DNA of 64,000 nucleotides from Ignavibacteriota bacterium (GCA_003170475.1 PMZI01000026.1:127173-191172); one strand, 5' to 3'; positions 17,752-27,731 are shown, counted from the stretch's first letter. Made by a program: numbers and translations. Notes: generated by a model not told the origin, from the letters alone.

Positions 17752-18588
17752 TCAGTCCTTCAGCAAATCTTCCAACTTTGCCAGATTTATAGTGTTCCAG
17801 TAGAACTTGCCCCACCAGCGGGCGCATCGGTTCGCATCGAGCGGTATGCCTACAACGGGCACGCCGTGTCTGAGGCACATCCTCATCCCTCGCACGAGCT
17901 CCGGCACGCACGCAATACCAAGCACACCAAGACTGTTTCCTTCCTTGTGGGCTTTCCGAAAGACCGAGCGTAGATCAGCAGTCATCCATACGTAGGGCTT
18001 CACCCCATGAAGTCTCAGGGTCTTGCTCACATGATTGACGTTGCAGTCGTCTGAGCACCCTTTGCAGACGTAATCGATATCTCTCTGCGCAGAACGGCAT
18101 TCTGCTTCGAGATCGCGGAGGCAGTGGGGGAGAAACGCGAATTTCTTCTTGCATGATCGGAACTGACCGCCGTAAATACTGTTCACCAGCTCGATCTCGA
18201 CCATCGCGAGATGATATTGTTCCTCGGACATTGTCAACGTCCGATTCCATCGGTCAAAACCCCGAAGCGAGCGGAGATGTAATTCCACTCCAGAAGTGAA
18301 CGGGTGAAGCGTACTGCTGAGTGTGCGGAGGAGGAGAGTATCGGGGGAACCTGCGTCCGAAGTCAGAAGTTTTCGCAGGGCTCGTTTGTGCTTTCCCAGC
18401 TCTTGTACATCAAGCAACAATGTCTGCGGGTTTGGGGATGATTGGAGGAGGGTCTCGCTGAGTTGTTCAATGATTTCGTAATACCTGTCGGAGAACACTG
18501 CATCAGGTCGCAGCGAATAGGTCTTGCCCTCGAAGGAATCGGGTTCTGGCTGTCGACCTGCATGAGCCTGTATCGTTCTCATGGTCAA
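17752..18588 (-). CDS. DUF116 family protein
   Basis: A 278-residue cytoplasmic protein whose C-terminal half matches the DUF116 family: a cysteine-rich segment (CRSAQRDIDYVCKGCSDDCNV), then GIACVPELVRGMRMC and the ending PLDANRCARWWGKFYWN. The many conserved cysteines suggest metal or iron-sulfur binding. The N-terminal 120 residues are helical and not recognised. DUF116 genes are often reported near lipoate or radical SAM genes, but here it stands alone, convergent with GH38 and divergent from GH29. Function is unknown. Confidence 0.8.
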   Translation of the reverse strand: MTMRTIQAHAGRQPEPDSFEGKTYSLRPDAVFSDRYYEIIEQLSETLLQSSPNPQTLLLDVQELGKHKRALRKLLTSDAGSPDTLLLRTLSSTLHPFTSGVELHLRSLRGFDRWNRTLTMSEEQYHLAMVEIELVNSIYGGQFRSCKKKFAFLPHCLRDLEAECRSAQRDIDYVCKGCSDDCNVNHVSKTLRLHGVKPYVWMTADLRSVFRKAHKEGNSLGVLGIACVPELVRGMRMCLRHGVPVVGIPLDANRCARWWGKFYWNTINLAKLEDLLKD

Positions 18589-18594
18589 AATGTA

Positions 18595-18623
18595 TTGATT
18601 AACTCGTTATTGTTCCATAATAT
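18595..18623 (+). promoter_or_regulatory. Possible promoter for the GH29 fucosidase gene
   Basis: TTGATT, 17 bases, then TAATAT, in the divergent region between DUF116 and the fucosidase gene, about 130 bases before ATG. This fits a sigma-70-like promoter. If the host uses the Bacteroidota consensus (TTTG and TAnnTTTG), the match is less meaningful. A GGGAA/TTCCC inverted repeat lies just downstream. Confidence 0.4.
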
Positions 18624-18759
18624 TGAAGGGAATTTTTCCCCTTTTTCAGAGCATTTCCGCTCGCTGTCTTCACGAAAACAACGCTGCTCCTGCCATGATT
18701 CGATCTTCATGATCGAGCATGTGAGGCATTTCCCATTCCGTCATCCGGAGAGCGCGCAT

Positions 18760-20820
18760 ATGAAGCCCATTTCAGCCCTTCTCCTCGCCTTCTTTTGCGT
18801 CGTTCACCTTCAGTCACAAGATGTGAAGAATTATCTCAACGAGTCGCGTGCACAATATGAAGCGCGCATGGATTGGTGGAGCCAGGCCAGGTTTGGCATG
18901 TTCATTCACTGGGGGCTCTATGCGATTCCTGCCGGGGAGTGGAAGGGAAGCACAAATCACGCTGAATGGATCCGCACGACAGCCCAGATTCCGCTGGCGG
19001 AATATGACAAGTTTGTCGGACAATTCAACCCGGTGAAATTCAACGCGACCGATTGGGTGCGGATGGCGAAAAATGCCGGAATGAAGTACATCACTATTAC
19101 ATCGAAGCATCACGACGGCTTCTGCTTGTTCGACTCAAAGTACACAGATTTCGACGTGATGTCGACGCCATTCAAGAGAGACATCCTGAAAGAGCTTGCC
19201 GATGCGTGCCACAAAGAAGGGATCAAGATTTGTTTCTATCATTCCATCATGGACTGGCATCATCCCGATTATCTGCCGCGAAGGGAATGGGAAAGGGACA
19301 GGTCGACCACTGGTGCAGACTACGACCGCTACGTTCAGCACTTGAAGAGCCAGTTGAAAGAACTTCTTACAAACTACGGGGAAATAAGCGTTCTCTGGTT
19401 CGACGGAGAGTGGGAATCCACTTGGAACCAGAAGTACGGGACGGAAATCTATAACTATGTGAGGAGCCTGCAGCCGAATATCATCATCAACAATCGGGTT
19501 GGAGCGGGTCGATCCGGAATGGAGGGATTTACGAAGGCAGGCGAGTTTGCAGGCGATTTCGGTACGCCTGAACAGGAAATCCCAGCAACTGGAATGCCGG
19601 GTCTGTATTGGGAAACCTGCATGACGATGAACAACAACTGGGGGTTCAACAAGCACGATGATCATTGGAAGTCCCCTGAGGATTTGATACGCAAACTCGC
19701 CGACATCGCCTCCAAGGGAGGCAACTTTCTTCTGAATGTCGGACCTACATCGGAAGGAGTGTTCCCACAGCCGAGCATCGATCGCCTCCGTGCGATCGGC
19801 GAATGGATGAAGGTCAACGGCGAAGCGATCTATTCCACGAAGGCGAGCCCATTCAAGAGCCTGAGCTGGGGGCGATGTACTCAAAAACCGGTCGACGGTG
19901 GAGTACGGCTGTTTCTCCATGTGTTCGATTGGCCGTCCGATGGAAAACTTGTTGTGCCCGGCATTCTCAATCAGGAAAAGGGAGCTTATCTTCTTGCCGA
20001 TGCCAATCGCACGCCGCTTATGGTTGGGCGCGACGGAGACGCTCTTGTGATCAGTGTCCCCGCAAAGGCGCCAGATCCAATGAACACCGTGGTTGTCCTC
20101 GATGTCGATGGGAAGCTTGATATTACGAGCCCCCCCGCGATCAGCGCAAAGTTCGACATCTTCATCGATGCTCTCGATGTCTCGTTCAGCTCTCCTCGCT
20201 CGAACGCGGAGATCCGATACACACTCGACGGAAGCGTCCCGACCCCATCATCGCAAAACGTGACGGACCCGGTCACTTTGAGAGCTACGACAACTGTAAC
20301 GGCACGGTGTTTCCGCGAAGGGAAGCCGGTCAGCGGCCCTGTTTCTGCGACCTTCACCAAGGTGAAGCCAGCACCTGCTGCAAATGTCGATGGTGTTGTC
20401 AGTGGCATTCAGTATTCGTACTACGAAGGGGATTGGAGCGCACTTCCTGATTTCACGAAGCTGAAAGCCCTGAAGAGCGGCACACTCTCGACCTTTGATT
20501 TGTCTCCAAGATCTCAACCGGAATACTTTGGGCTTGAATACAATGGCTACATCCGAATTTCTGAAGACGGTGTGTATTCGTTCTTCGTAGCATCGGATGA
20601 TGGCAGCCGCTTGTTGGTAGACAATAAACTTCTCGTCGACAATGACGGACTCCATTCGATGGTCGAGAAAAATGGGGTCGTTGCGCTCTCTGCCGGGTTG
20701 CATCCACTCACGGTGCAATATTTCCAGAAGAGCGGCGGGAGAGATATCAAAGTGCTTGTCGAGGGTCCGAAGAGCTCGAAAGTGGAAATACCTGCTTCGA
20801 TGCTCTTCATAAAGAAGTAG
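18760..20820 (+). CDS. GH29 alpha-L-fucosidase with chitobiase-like and PA14 C-terminal domains
   Basis: A 686-residue secreted enzyme that removes terminal alpha-L-fucose. The ATG at 18760 gives a signal peptide (MKPISALLLAFFCVVHLQSQ); an in-frame extension to 18442 runs through the promoter region and is rejected. The GH29 barrel (about 30-350) shows H50 (FIHWGLY), SKHHDGFCLF at 115-124 and the nucleophile D215 in VLWFDGEW. After the beta-sandwich comes a chitobiase-like repeat (IRYTLDGSVPT, about 485-540) and a PA14 domain (about 550-680, with LLVDNDGLHS) likely to bind glycan. The same two-module tail occurs on the second GH20 enzyme of this window. Confidence 0.95.
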   Translation: MKPISALLLAFFCVVHLQSQDVKNYLNESRAQYEARMDWWSQARFGMFIHWGLYAIPAGEWKGSTNHAEWIRTTAQIPLAEYDKFVGQFNPVKFNATDWVRMAKNAGMKYITITSKHHDGFCLFDSKYTDFDVMSTPFKRDILKELADACHKEGIKICFYHSIMDWHHPDYLPRREWERDRSTTGADYDRYVQHLKSQLKELLTNYGEISVLWFDGEWESTWNQKYGTEIYNYVRSLQPNIIINNRVGAGRSGMEGFTKAGEFAGDFGTPEQEIPATGMPGLYWETCMTMNNNWGFNKHDDHWKSPEDLIRKLADIASKGGNFLLNVGPTSEGVFPQPSIDRLRAIGEWMKVNGEAIYSTKASPFKSLSWGRCTQKPVDGGVRLFLHVFDWPSDGKLVVPGILNQEKGAYLLADANRTPLMVGRDGDALVISVPAKAPDPMNTVVVLDVDGKLDITSPPAISAKFDIFIDALDVSFSSPRSNAEIRYTLDGSVPTPSSQNVTDPVTLRATTTVTARCFREGKPVSGPVSATFTKVKPAPAANVDGVVSGIQYSYYEGDWSALPDFTKLKALKSGTLSTFDLSPRSQPEYFGLEYNGYIRISEDGVYSFFVASDDGSRLLVDNKLLVDNDGLHSMVEKNGVVALSAGLHPLTVQYFQKSGGRDIKVLVEGPKSSKVEIPASMLFIKK

Positions 20821-20867
20821 TCCAGTTCAATCAGTCACAACACAGTCAATTTTTCGGGCAACCACGA

Positions 20868-23210
20868 ATGTATTCTAGAATCTTGTTCTGCTTCGTCTTG
20901 ATCGGTGCTATGTCTTCCATATCGTTTTCTCAGGCAAGGTCAACAACAAGCATCGTCCCAAAACCTTCTTCGGTAATTGAAAAGGCCGGATCATTTATCC
21001 TGACTTCAGGCACTGTGATCTCTTTCTCGGACAATTCACTTGACCAGGCAGGGGTGGCTGAATCTCTGTCGAAACGATTGGGCAGTGTTACGGGGTTGAA
21101 GCTGAGCAAAGTCGGGGCCGGGAAACATGCAAAGTCTGCTATAGTTCTTAGCACCGCAAACAATCCGGAGCTTGGAGATGAGGGCTATTCGTTGGTTGTC
21201 GCAAAAGGCGGAGTTCAGATCAGCGCAAATTCGCATGCTGGTTTGTTCTACGGTGTGCAGACGCTGCTTCAATTGATGCCGCCGGAGATCTACAAGTCCG
21301 GCCTGGTGACGAAGAAGAACTGGAGTATCCCATGCGTAGAAATCAAGGACTCACCCCGCTTCAAGTGGCGGGGGATACATCTTGACGTAAGCCGACACTT
21401 CTTGCCGAAGGAATTCATCAAGACGTACATTGACATTCTCGCGATGCATAAAATGAACGTCTTTCACTGGCATCTCACGGACGACCAGGGTTGGAGAATT
21501 GAGATCAAGAAATATCCTAAGCTCACAGAAGTGGCAGCGTGGAGAGTGGACAGGGAACAGCAACCATGGAGTGTCCGCGATCCTCAGCGTCCGGGAGAAA
21601 AAGCAACCCTCGGAGGGTTCTACACACAAGACGAGATCAGGGAGATCGTCAAGTATGCGGCGGAGCGGAACATCACCATCGTTCCTGAAATCGAAATGCC
21701 GGCTCATACAACAGCTCTTCTTGCAGCATATCCCCAGTTCTCCTGCACCGGCGGGCCGTTCACTGTCCCGCCCGGCGGCGTTTGGCCCATCACCGATATC
21801 TTTTGTGCGGGCAATGATAGCACGTTCTTCTTTCTTCAGGATATCCTGACAGAAGTGATGGCCCTCTTCCCCGGTCCGTTCATTCATATCGGAGGAGATG
21901 AGGCGGACAAGAAAGAATGGAGAGTGTGTCCAAAATGTCAGGCCAGGATCAGAGATGAACACTTGCAGGGCGAAGCGGGACTTCAGAGTTACTTCGTCCA
22001 GCGAATCGAAAAATTCCTGAACTCCCGTAATCGTCGACTCATCGGCTGGGATGAAATCCTTGAGGGAGGAATCGCGCCCAACGCCGCTGTTATGTCGTGG
22101 CGCGGGATGGAGGGTGGGGCGGCGGCTGCACGACAAGGTCATGACGCAGTGATGACTCCGGGATCGCATACATATTTCAACAGCTACCAAGGGAAAGAGG
22201 ATCTCGAACCCCTTGCTGGAGGTGGTTACTTGCCCATCAGCAAAGTGTACTCGTACGAACCTGTTCCCGAAGGACTTACGCGTGAGGAGGCAAATCACAT
22301 CCTGGGAGCGCAAGGTTGCCTCTGGGGTGAATTCATTCCTACTCCAGAACAGGCAGAGTATATGTTGCTTCCCCGCATTGCTGCGCTCGCTGAGGTTGTC
22401 TGGTCGCCGAAGGAATCACGAAACTGGCCGGACTTTGCGGATCGACTGGAACATCAGATGAAGCGCTATCGAGCTTCTGGATATAATTATTCGAAGAGCG
22501 CTTACCTTGTGACGATAACGCCAAGCGTCGACTCACTCAAGAAACAGATCAAGCTTACGCTCGCGAATGAAATGAACTACCCTTCGATCCGCTACACGTT
22601 GGACGGATCCGAGCCCACGATGTCATCCCCCCAGTACAAACGTCCCATCGCAATCTCGAAAGCGACGACCGCGAAGGCCGGAGCATTCTCGAAAGGAGTG
22701 CTTCTTGGAAAAATCTCGAGCCAAGATGTCTTCATCCACAAAGCGTCATTCAAGTCGGTCAAGCTGAAATATCCGTACGAGCTCTACACAGGAGGGGGAG
22801 AATTCGGATTGGTGAACGGGCTTCGGGGTTCATTGACGTTCGCTGATGGGAATTGGCAGGGTTTTCATCAATCCGATCTTGACGGGGTTGTTGATCTGGG
22901 AAAACCAACCGCGATCAAGAGAATCGCAGCGGGCTTTTTCGAGAGAACCGTATCCTGGATCTTCTATCCCACGCTTGTCGAATACTCGGTCTCAATTGAT
23001 GGGAAGCATTTCACAACTGTGGCCAAATTCGAAATACCTGCCCCGATCGGTCATCGGGAGACATCCATCCGGGAGTTATCACAAGACCTCAAGGATGTGA
23101 AGGCTCGATATATCCGCGTCTACGCAAAGAATGTTGGCGTCTGTCCTGATTGGCATGCGGGGAAGGGAGACAAGGCGTGGTTGTTCGTGGATGAAATTGT
23201 GGTAGAATAA
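20868..23210 (+). CDS. GH20 beta-N-acetylhexosaminidase with C-terminal chitobiase-like and F5/8C-like domains
   Basis: A 780-residue secreted enzyme releasing terminal GlcNAc or GalNAc. A signal peptide (LFCFVLIGAMSSISFSQA) is followed by the GH20b domain (30-150) and the catalytic barrel (about 155-520). The substrate-assisted pair is D344-E345 in HIGGDEADK, and FHWHLTDDQGWRIEIKKYP is classic. A chitobiase-like repeat (IRYTLDGSEPTMSSP) and a discoidin-like domain (DGVVDLGKPTAIKRI onward) follow. The start follows the GH29 stop by 47 bases and GH95 begins 9 bases after its stop, so these are probably co-transcribed. Substrate range, N-glycan antennae versus mucin or chitin, is open. Confidence 0.94.
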   Translation: MYSRILFCFVLIGAMSSISFSQARSTTSIVPKPSSVIEKAGSFILTSGTVISFSDNSLDQAGVAESLSKRLGSVTGLKLSKVGAGKHAKSAIVLSTANNPELGDEGYSLVVAKGGVQISANSHAGLFYGVQTLLQLMPPEIYKSGLVTKKNWSIPCVEIKDSPRFKWRGIHLDVSRHFLPKEFIKTYIDILAMHKMNVFHWHLTDDQGWRIEIKKYPKLTEVAAWRVDREQQPWSVRDPQRPGEKATLGGFYTQDEIREIVKYAAERNITIVPEIEMPAHTTALLAAYPQFSCTGGPFTVPPGGVWPITDIFCAGNDSTFFFLQDILTEVMALFPGPFIHIGGDEADKKEWRVCPKCQARIRDEHLQGEAGLQSYFVQRIEKFLNSRNRRLIGWDEILEGGIAPNAAVMSWRGMEGGAAAARQGHDAVMTPGSHTYFNSYQGKEDLEPLAGGGYLPISKVYSYEPVPEGLTREEANHILGAQGCLWGEFIPTPEQAEYMLLPRIAALAEVVWSPKESRNWPDFADRLEHQMKRYRASGYNYSKSAYLVTITPSVDSLKKQIKLTLANEMNYPSIRYTLDGSEPTMSSPQYKRPIAISKATTAKAGAFSKGVLLGKISSQDVFIHKASFKSVKLKYPYELYTGGGEFGLVNGLRGSLTFADGNWQGFHQSDLDGVVDLGKPTAIKRIAAGFFERTVSWIFYPTLVEYSVSIDGKHFTTVAKFEIPAPIGHRETSIRELSQDLKDVKARYIRVYAKNVGVCPDWHAGKGDKAWLFVDEIVVE

Positions 23211-23219
23211 ACTTATTCC

Positions 23220-25571
23220 GTGACCGAAATGCCCTCGCGAACTGTTCAAGTGTTCTGGTTGTTGTGTCTCCTCGCCTCGATCGCTTTTGGGGATGGACCT
23301 GTGTCCTCTTTGCGCCACATCTCCGTTACGAAATACCACAGTCTTCGGTTCAGCAAACTCGCGCGGAGTTGGGATGAAGGAATTCCGCTCGGTAACGGGC
23401 TGATCGGTGCGCTGATCTGGCAACGTGACAGTGTTCTTCGGATGTCACTGGACCGTGCGGATTTGTGGGACTTGCGCGAGATCAAGGAATTCGACCGTCC
23501 CGAATTCCGGTACTCCTGGGTTGTCGAACGAGCACTGCACGGTGACTATCGGAGAGCCCAGGAAATGGGAGATGTGCCCTATGACCGCGACGCTGCTCCC
23601 ACCAAACTTCCCGGAGCTGCGCTCGAGCTCCCCATCCCCGGAATCAATGAGGTGGACAAAGTTGAACTCGATCTTGAGGATGCAGTGTGCACTGTTTCCT
23701 GGAAGAGTGGAGTCAAGATGGAGAGCTTCGTTCATGCCACCCAGCCATTTGGCTGGTTCAGGATTAGAGGACTGAGCTCCAAGATCAGGCCAATGCTTGT
23801 CCCGCCTCCGTATGCACTGCCTGACACCGTCAAGGATCATGGCAACAGTGGCCCCGGAGGAAATGACCTCCGTCGCTTGGGATACGCTTCGCCCGTGGTG
23901 GAAGAAAGCGTTGGTGCCCGCGGGCAGAGACGAATCCGATATCATCAGGAGTGCTGGAACGGTTTCTCGTACAACGTCGAACTCGTCTATCACTACGATG
24001 CGAACAACACCTTGAGCGGGTTCTGGTCAATCGTGCCGAGCAGTCCATATCAATTGACAGATCAGAAAAGCGTTAGCTCACCAGTGCCGAAGGTTTTCTC
24101 CATTGACGATGTCTACAAGACGCACCGACAATGGTGGCAGCAATTTTGGCAACAATCTTCGATATCGCTCCCGGATTCGATCCTCCGGAGACAATGGTAT
24201 CTCGAAATGTACAAATTCGGGAGCGCCTCGCGCCGCGGCGCTCCACCGATAACCCTTCAAGCTGTCTGGACTGCGGATAATAGCCGGCTTCCGCCGTGGA
24301 AGGGAGATTTCCACCACGATCTTAATACGCAACTCAGCTATTGGCCTTCTTACAGCGGCAATCATCTTGAAGAAGAACTCGCATTCCTCGATTGGCTCTG
24401 GTGGTGTAAGCCCGTCGCCGAGAAATACACTCGGACCTACTTCGGCACCGAAGGAATCGATTTCCCGGGAGTTTCGACCCTTACCGGTTCACCGATGGGG
24501 GGATGGATACAATACTCGCTCTCTCCGACCGTATCCGCATGGCTTGCTCAGCACTTTTATCTCCACTGGCGTTACAGCATGGACAGGACGTTTCTGAAAG
24601 CGCGAGCGTATCCGTGGATTCAGGAGGTGGCGGTGCATTTGGAGCAACTCTCGGTGCGAGATAGCCTTGGAAGGAGAAAACTCCCGCTCAGTTCCTCGCC
24701 GGAGATTAATGACAACCGGCTCGACGCATGGTTCAAGGAGATGACAAACTACGATTTGTCGCTTGTCCGATGGCTCTATGGCGTCGCCGAAGAGCTCGCT
24801 CTGGAACTGGGGAAGCAAGAGGAGGCGAACAGGTGGAACACCATTCGGCAAGAGTGGCCCGAACTCGCCATGGGTCAAAACGGAAAACTGCTTGTCGCAC
24901 CAGGTTATGAATTGAAAGAATCCCACCGTCACTTTTCTCATCTGATGTCAATTCATCCGCTCGGCCTGCTTGATTGGGATCGGGGTGAACAGGATCGGGC
25001 AATCATCTCGGCCTCGCTTGGCGACCTGGAGCGGCTCGGAACGGATTGGTGGTGCGGCTACTCGTACGCGTGGTTGGGCAGCATGTGGGCTCGGGCTCGC
25101 AATGGCGACAAAGCTGCTGAGGCTCTCCGGACATTTGCCACATGCTTCTGCCTGCCCAATAGTTTCCACGTCAATGGTGATCAGTCCAAGAGCGGAAAAT
25201 CGAAATTTACCTACAGGCCGTTTACGCTCGAAGGCAACTTCGCATGTGCGCAGGGCATTCAGGAAATGTTGATTCAAAGTCATAACGGCATCCTGAGAGT
25301 TTTTCCGGCAATCCCTTCCAGCTGGCAAACAGCGTCGTTTACAAAACTTCGGGCCGAGGGAGCGCTTCTGGTCTCCGCTATCCGGGAAGACGGTCGCACG
25401 CAATCTGTAACCGTTACCGCTGAGAAAGGGGGAAAGGTGAAGATGATGAATCCTTTCGACAGACGGAAAGTAAAATCGCAGGCGAACGGGGTGACGGATA
25501 TTCAATTCAAGAATGGTTTTATCGAATTCAAAGCCAAGGCGGGAGCCTCGGTCACGTTTAATCTTCAGTAA
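23220..25571 (+). CDS. GH95-like glycosidase (alpha-L-fucosidase or alpha-L-galactosidase)
   Basis: A 783-residue secreted protein. The N-terminal beta domain carries SWDEGIPLGNGLIGALIWQ, typical of GH95, and the (alpha/alpha)6 region has MTNYDLSLVRWLY and SHRHFSHLMSIHP, family hallmarks. GH95 enzymes invert and cleave alpha-1,2-fucose or alpha-L-galactose caps. The middle is divergent from standard GH95, so specificity is inferred only. The annotated GTG at 23220 has a weak ribosome site; ATG at 23229 is an alternative, both leading into the signal VQVFWLLCLLASIAFG. It lies between GH20 and GH35, with short gaps, in what looks like one transcript. Confidence 0.8.
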   Translation: MTEMPSRTVQVFWLLCLLASIAFGDGPVSSLRHISVTKYHSLRFSKLARSWDEGIPLGNGLIGALIWQRDSVLRMSLDRADLWDLREIKEFDRPEFRYSWVVERALHGDYRRAQEMGDVPYDRDAAPTKLPGAALELPIPGINEVDKVELDLEDAVCTVSWKSGVKMESFVHATQPFGWFRIRGLSSKIRPMLVPPPYALPDTVKDHGNSGPGGNDLRRLGYASPVVEESVGARGQRRIRYHQECWNGFSYNVELVYHYDANNTLSGFWSIVPSSPYQLTDQKSVSSPVPKVFSIDDVYKTHRQWWQQFWQQSSISLPDSILRRQWYLEMYKFGSASRRGAPPITLQAVWTADNSRLPPWKGDFHHDLNTQLSYWPSYSGNHLEEELAFLDWLWWCKPVAEKYTRTYFGTEGIDFPGVSTLTGSPMGGWIQYSLSPTVSAWLAQHFYLHWRYSMDRTFLKARAYPWIQEVAVHLEQLSVRDSLGRRKLPLSSSPEINDNRLDAWFKEMTNYDLSLVRWLYGVAEELALELGKQEEANRWNTIRQEWPELAMGQNGKLLVAPGYELKESHRHFSHLMSIHPLGLLDWDRGEQDRAIISASLGDLERLGTDWWCGYSYAWLGSMWARARNGDKAAEALRTFATCFCLPNSFHVNGDQSKSGKSKFTYRPFTLEGNFACAQGIQEMLIQSHNGILRVFPAIPSSWQTASFTKLRAEGALLVSAIREDGRTQSVTVTAEKGGKVKMMNPFDRRKVKSQANGVTDIQFKNGFIEFKAKAGASVTFNLQ

Positions 25572-25588
25572 CCACGACGGGCCACGTT

Positions 25589-27418
25589 ATGAGACTTTTC
25601 ACAATTACTGTTCTCTTTCTGATGCTTTGTCAGTGTGACCTCTCGGGTCAGGTTGCAAGACATACCTTTGCTCTTGGCGAAAGAGATTTTCTTCTCGACG
25701 GGAAGCCGTTTCAAATCATCGCCGGCGAGATGCATTTTGCACGAATTCCGCGCCCCTATTGGCGCCATCGGCTACAGATGGCGAAGGCAATGGGACTGAA
25801 TACGATTGCAACGTACGTCTTCTGGAATTTTCACGAACCGCTACCCGGTAAGTTCGGTTTCTCGACGGAGAATCATGACATTGCAAGTTTCATACGGATG
25901 GCGAAGGAAGAGGGTCTCTGGGTGATCGTTCGACCCGGTCCCTATGCGTGCGCAGAGTGGGAGTTTGGCGGCTTTCCATGGTGGTTGTTGAAAGAAAAAG
26001 ATCTTCTCGTACGGAGCAAGGATCCTCGTTTTCTCAAAGCATGTGAGCGATACATCAAGGCGCTCGGCGATGAAATCGCCCCGCTTCAGGTTACCAAGGG
26101 TGGTCCGATCCTCATGGTTCAGGTTGAGAACGAATACGGCTCATATAGCGACGACAAGGAATTCATGGGAAAGACGCGTGACATGATCGTGTCAGCCGGC
26201 ATCGATGTCCCGTTGTTTACCGCCGATGGGCCATACCAGTGCAAAGCCGGATACCTGCCGGGTGTGCTGCCTGCGATCAATGGGGAGGAGAACGCGAAGT
26301 CCCTGAGAGATACGGTGAAGAAGTACAACGATGGAAAGGGGCCGTACTTCATTCCAGAGTTCTATCCAGGTTGGCTTGACAGCTGGGGAGAAAAGCATAA
26401 CATCGTCCCGGTCCAGAGTTTTCTCGGCAAGTACGACTCGTTGTTGACAGAGGGTGTCTCGGTAAGCCTCTACATGTTTCATGGTGGAACGACCTTTGGA
26501 TTCATGAATGGCGCAAACTACAACAAGGAACACCCGATTCTTCCTCAGCCCAGCACATATGACTACGACGCCCCTCTCGACGAAGCAGGCCGGCCGACGC
26601 CGAAATTCATGGCGATGCGGGAAGTGATTGCGAAACATCTCAGTCCCAGTGTGAGAATGCCTGACGTTCCGCCCGCCAACAAGATCATTGCTGTTCCTGC
26701 GTTCAAGCTTTCTGAAGTGACAAACCTCTACGCGCTCCTCGGCAAACCGATGATCTCGGATACTCTCCTCTCCATGGAGGATCTGAATCAGGGATACGGC
26801 TACATTCTGTATCGGACAACGGTGAAGAATCCAGCGAAGGGTCTGCTGAAAATCGACGGACTCAGAGATTATGCATTGGTCTACGTCAACAAGACTCGCG
26901 TGGCGGTGCTCGATCGGCGTCTCGGCCAGGATTCCGTCGAGGTGACAATCAACACTGCGAACTCGACGCTGGACATTTTCGTGGAGAATCTCGGAAGGAT
27001 CAACTATGGGAAGCGGATAACGGACAATCGCAAAGGGATCACGGGCTCCGCCTGGTTGGCTGGTGAAGAGTTGCACCGTTGGAGTATCTATAGCCTTCCT
27101 CTCGACCATATGGGTTACGAGCAATTCGCCGGGAAGGTTCTTGATGGTGTGCCAGTCCTTCGCAGGGGTCACTTCTTATTGGAGGAAACCGGAGACACAT
27201 TCCTTGATATGCGTCCCTGGGGGAAAGGATGTGTCTGGATCAATGGTCACAACATCGGACGGTACTGGTATATCGGACCACAGCAGACCCTCTACGTTCC
27301 CGCACCCTGGTTGAGAAAGGGAAATAACGAAATCGCGATATTTGAACAGCTCAAGTCAGCGCAGGATTCGATCGAGGGGCTTGCGACACCGATTCTTGAT
27401 CAGTTGAGAAATCCGTAG
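25589..27418 (+). CDS. GH35 beta-galactosidase, secreted
   Basis: A 609-residue enzyme that removes terminal beta-galactose. The signal peptide is LFTITVLFLMLCQCDLSG. The catalytic barrel contains GEMHFARIP, the acid/base E182 in VENEYGSY and the nucleophile E257 in IPEFYPGWLDSWG. C-terminal jelly-roll domains with WGKGCVWINGHNIGRYW are typical of family 35. The product galactose could be imported by the symporter and phosphorylated by the galactokinase encoded further downstream. The gene sits 17 bases after the GH95 stop. Confidence 0.95.
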   Translation: MRLFTITVLFLMLCQCDLSGQVARHTFALGERDFLLDGKPFQIIAGEMHFARIPRPYWRHRLQMAKAMGLNTIATYVFWNFHEPLPGKFGFSTENHDIASFIRMAKEEGLWVIVRPGPYACAEWEFGGFPWWLLKEKDLLVRSKDPRFLKACERYIKALGDEIAPLQVTKGGPILMVQVENEYGSYSDDKEFMGKTRDMIVSAGIDVPLFTADGPYQCKAGYLPGVLPAINGEENAKSLRDTVKKYNDGKGPYFIPEFYPGWLDSWGEKHNIVPVQSFLGKYDSLLTEGVSVSLYMFHGGTTFGFMNGANYNKEHPILPQPSTYDYDAPLDEAGRPTPKFMAMREVIAKHLSPSVRMPDVPPANKIIAVPAFKLSEVTNLYALLGKPMISDTLLSMEDLNQGYGYILYRTTVKNPAKGLLKIDGLRDYALVYVNKTRVAVLDRRLGQDSVEVTINTANSTLDIFVENLGRINYGKRITDNRKGITGSAWLAGEELHRWSIYSLPLDHMGYEQFAGKVLDGVPVLRRGHFLLEETGDTFLDMRPWGKGCVWINGHNIGRYWYIGPQQTLYVPAPWLRKGNNEIAIFEQLKSAQDSIEGLATPILDQLRNP

Positions 27419-27425
27419 CCGAAGC

Positions 27426-27725
27426 GTGTGTCCGTCGGCAACCCCCGACAGAGTCGAGGAGGACATCTCAAAGCTCACGGGTTGGGGCCGTCGGACGCTC
27501 CGGTTCAATGGGTTTCTTGTGGTAGAGTATGATAGAACTCGTGTAGAATCCTTCAGCGGCATAGTACGGGCGAAGGTTTCGGTGCTCTCTATCGAAAAGG
27601 ACTCTGTACGGGTTGATTCCCGCGGCCAGGTTCTGGATCCCTTTTCCTTGGGTGTGCGTGGGGACTGGGCAAAAGAGAAATTGTCATCGCAGTTACCCCT
27701 GGAATTTCATCCTATTTCAAAATGA
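27426..27725 (+). CDS. Hypothetical protein, 99 residues
   Basis: A small frame filling the gap between GH35 and the nucleotidyltransferase-kinase gene. Codon use is like the neighbours (GAG, CTC, AAG, GTT), supporting that it is or was coding. It starts with GTG only 7 bases after the GH35 stop, with no clear ribosome site. The middle part looks like beta strands (FNGFLVVEYDRT, VRAKVSVLSIEKDSVRV). No signal peptide and no recognised family. It might be a remnant of a larger gene. Confidence 0.45.
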   Translation: MCPSATPDRVEEDISKLTGWGRRTLRFNGFLVVEYDRTRVESFSGIVRAKVSVLSIEKDSVRVDSRGQVLDPFSLGVRGDWAKEKLSSQLPLEFHPISK

Positions 27726-27731
27726 TAACAA

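Noticed and set aside
19135-19920. 261-residue minus-strand frame opposite the fucosidase
   Set aside because: Overlaps the GH29 catalytic domain and lacks any domain signature.
21351-22313. 320-residue open frame on the minus strand inside the GH20 gene
   Set aside because: It lies fully antisense to a GH20 gene with all catalytic motifs and shows no recognisable protein features; a shadow of biased codon use.
25589-25650. GH35 as a lipoprotein
   Set aside because: Cysteines occur in the leader (LMLCQC), but the residue before them does not fit a lipobox.
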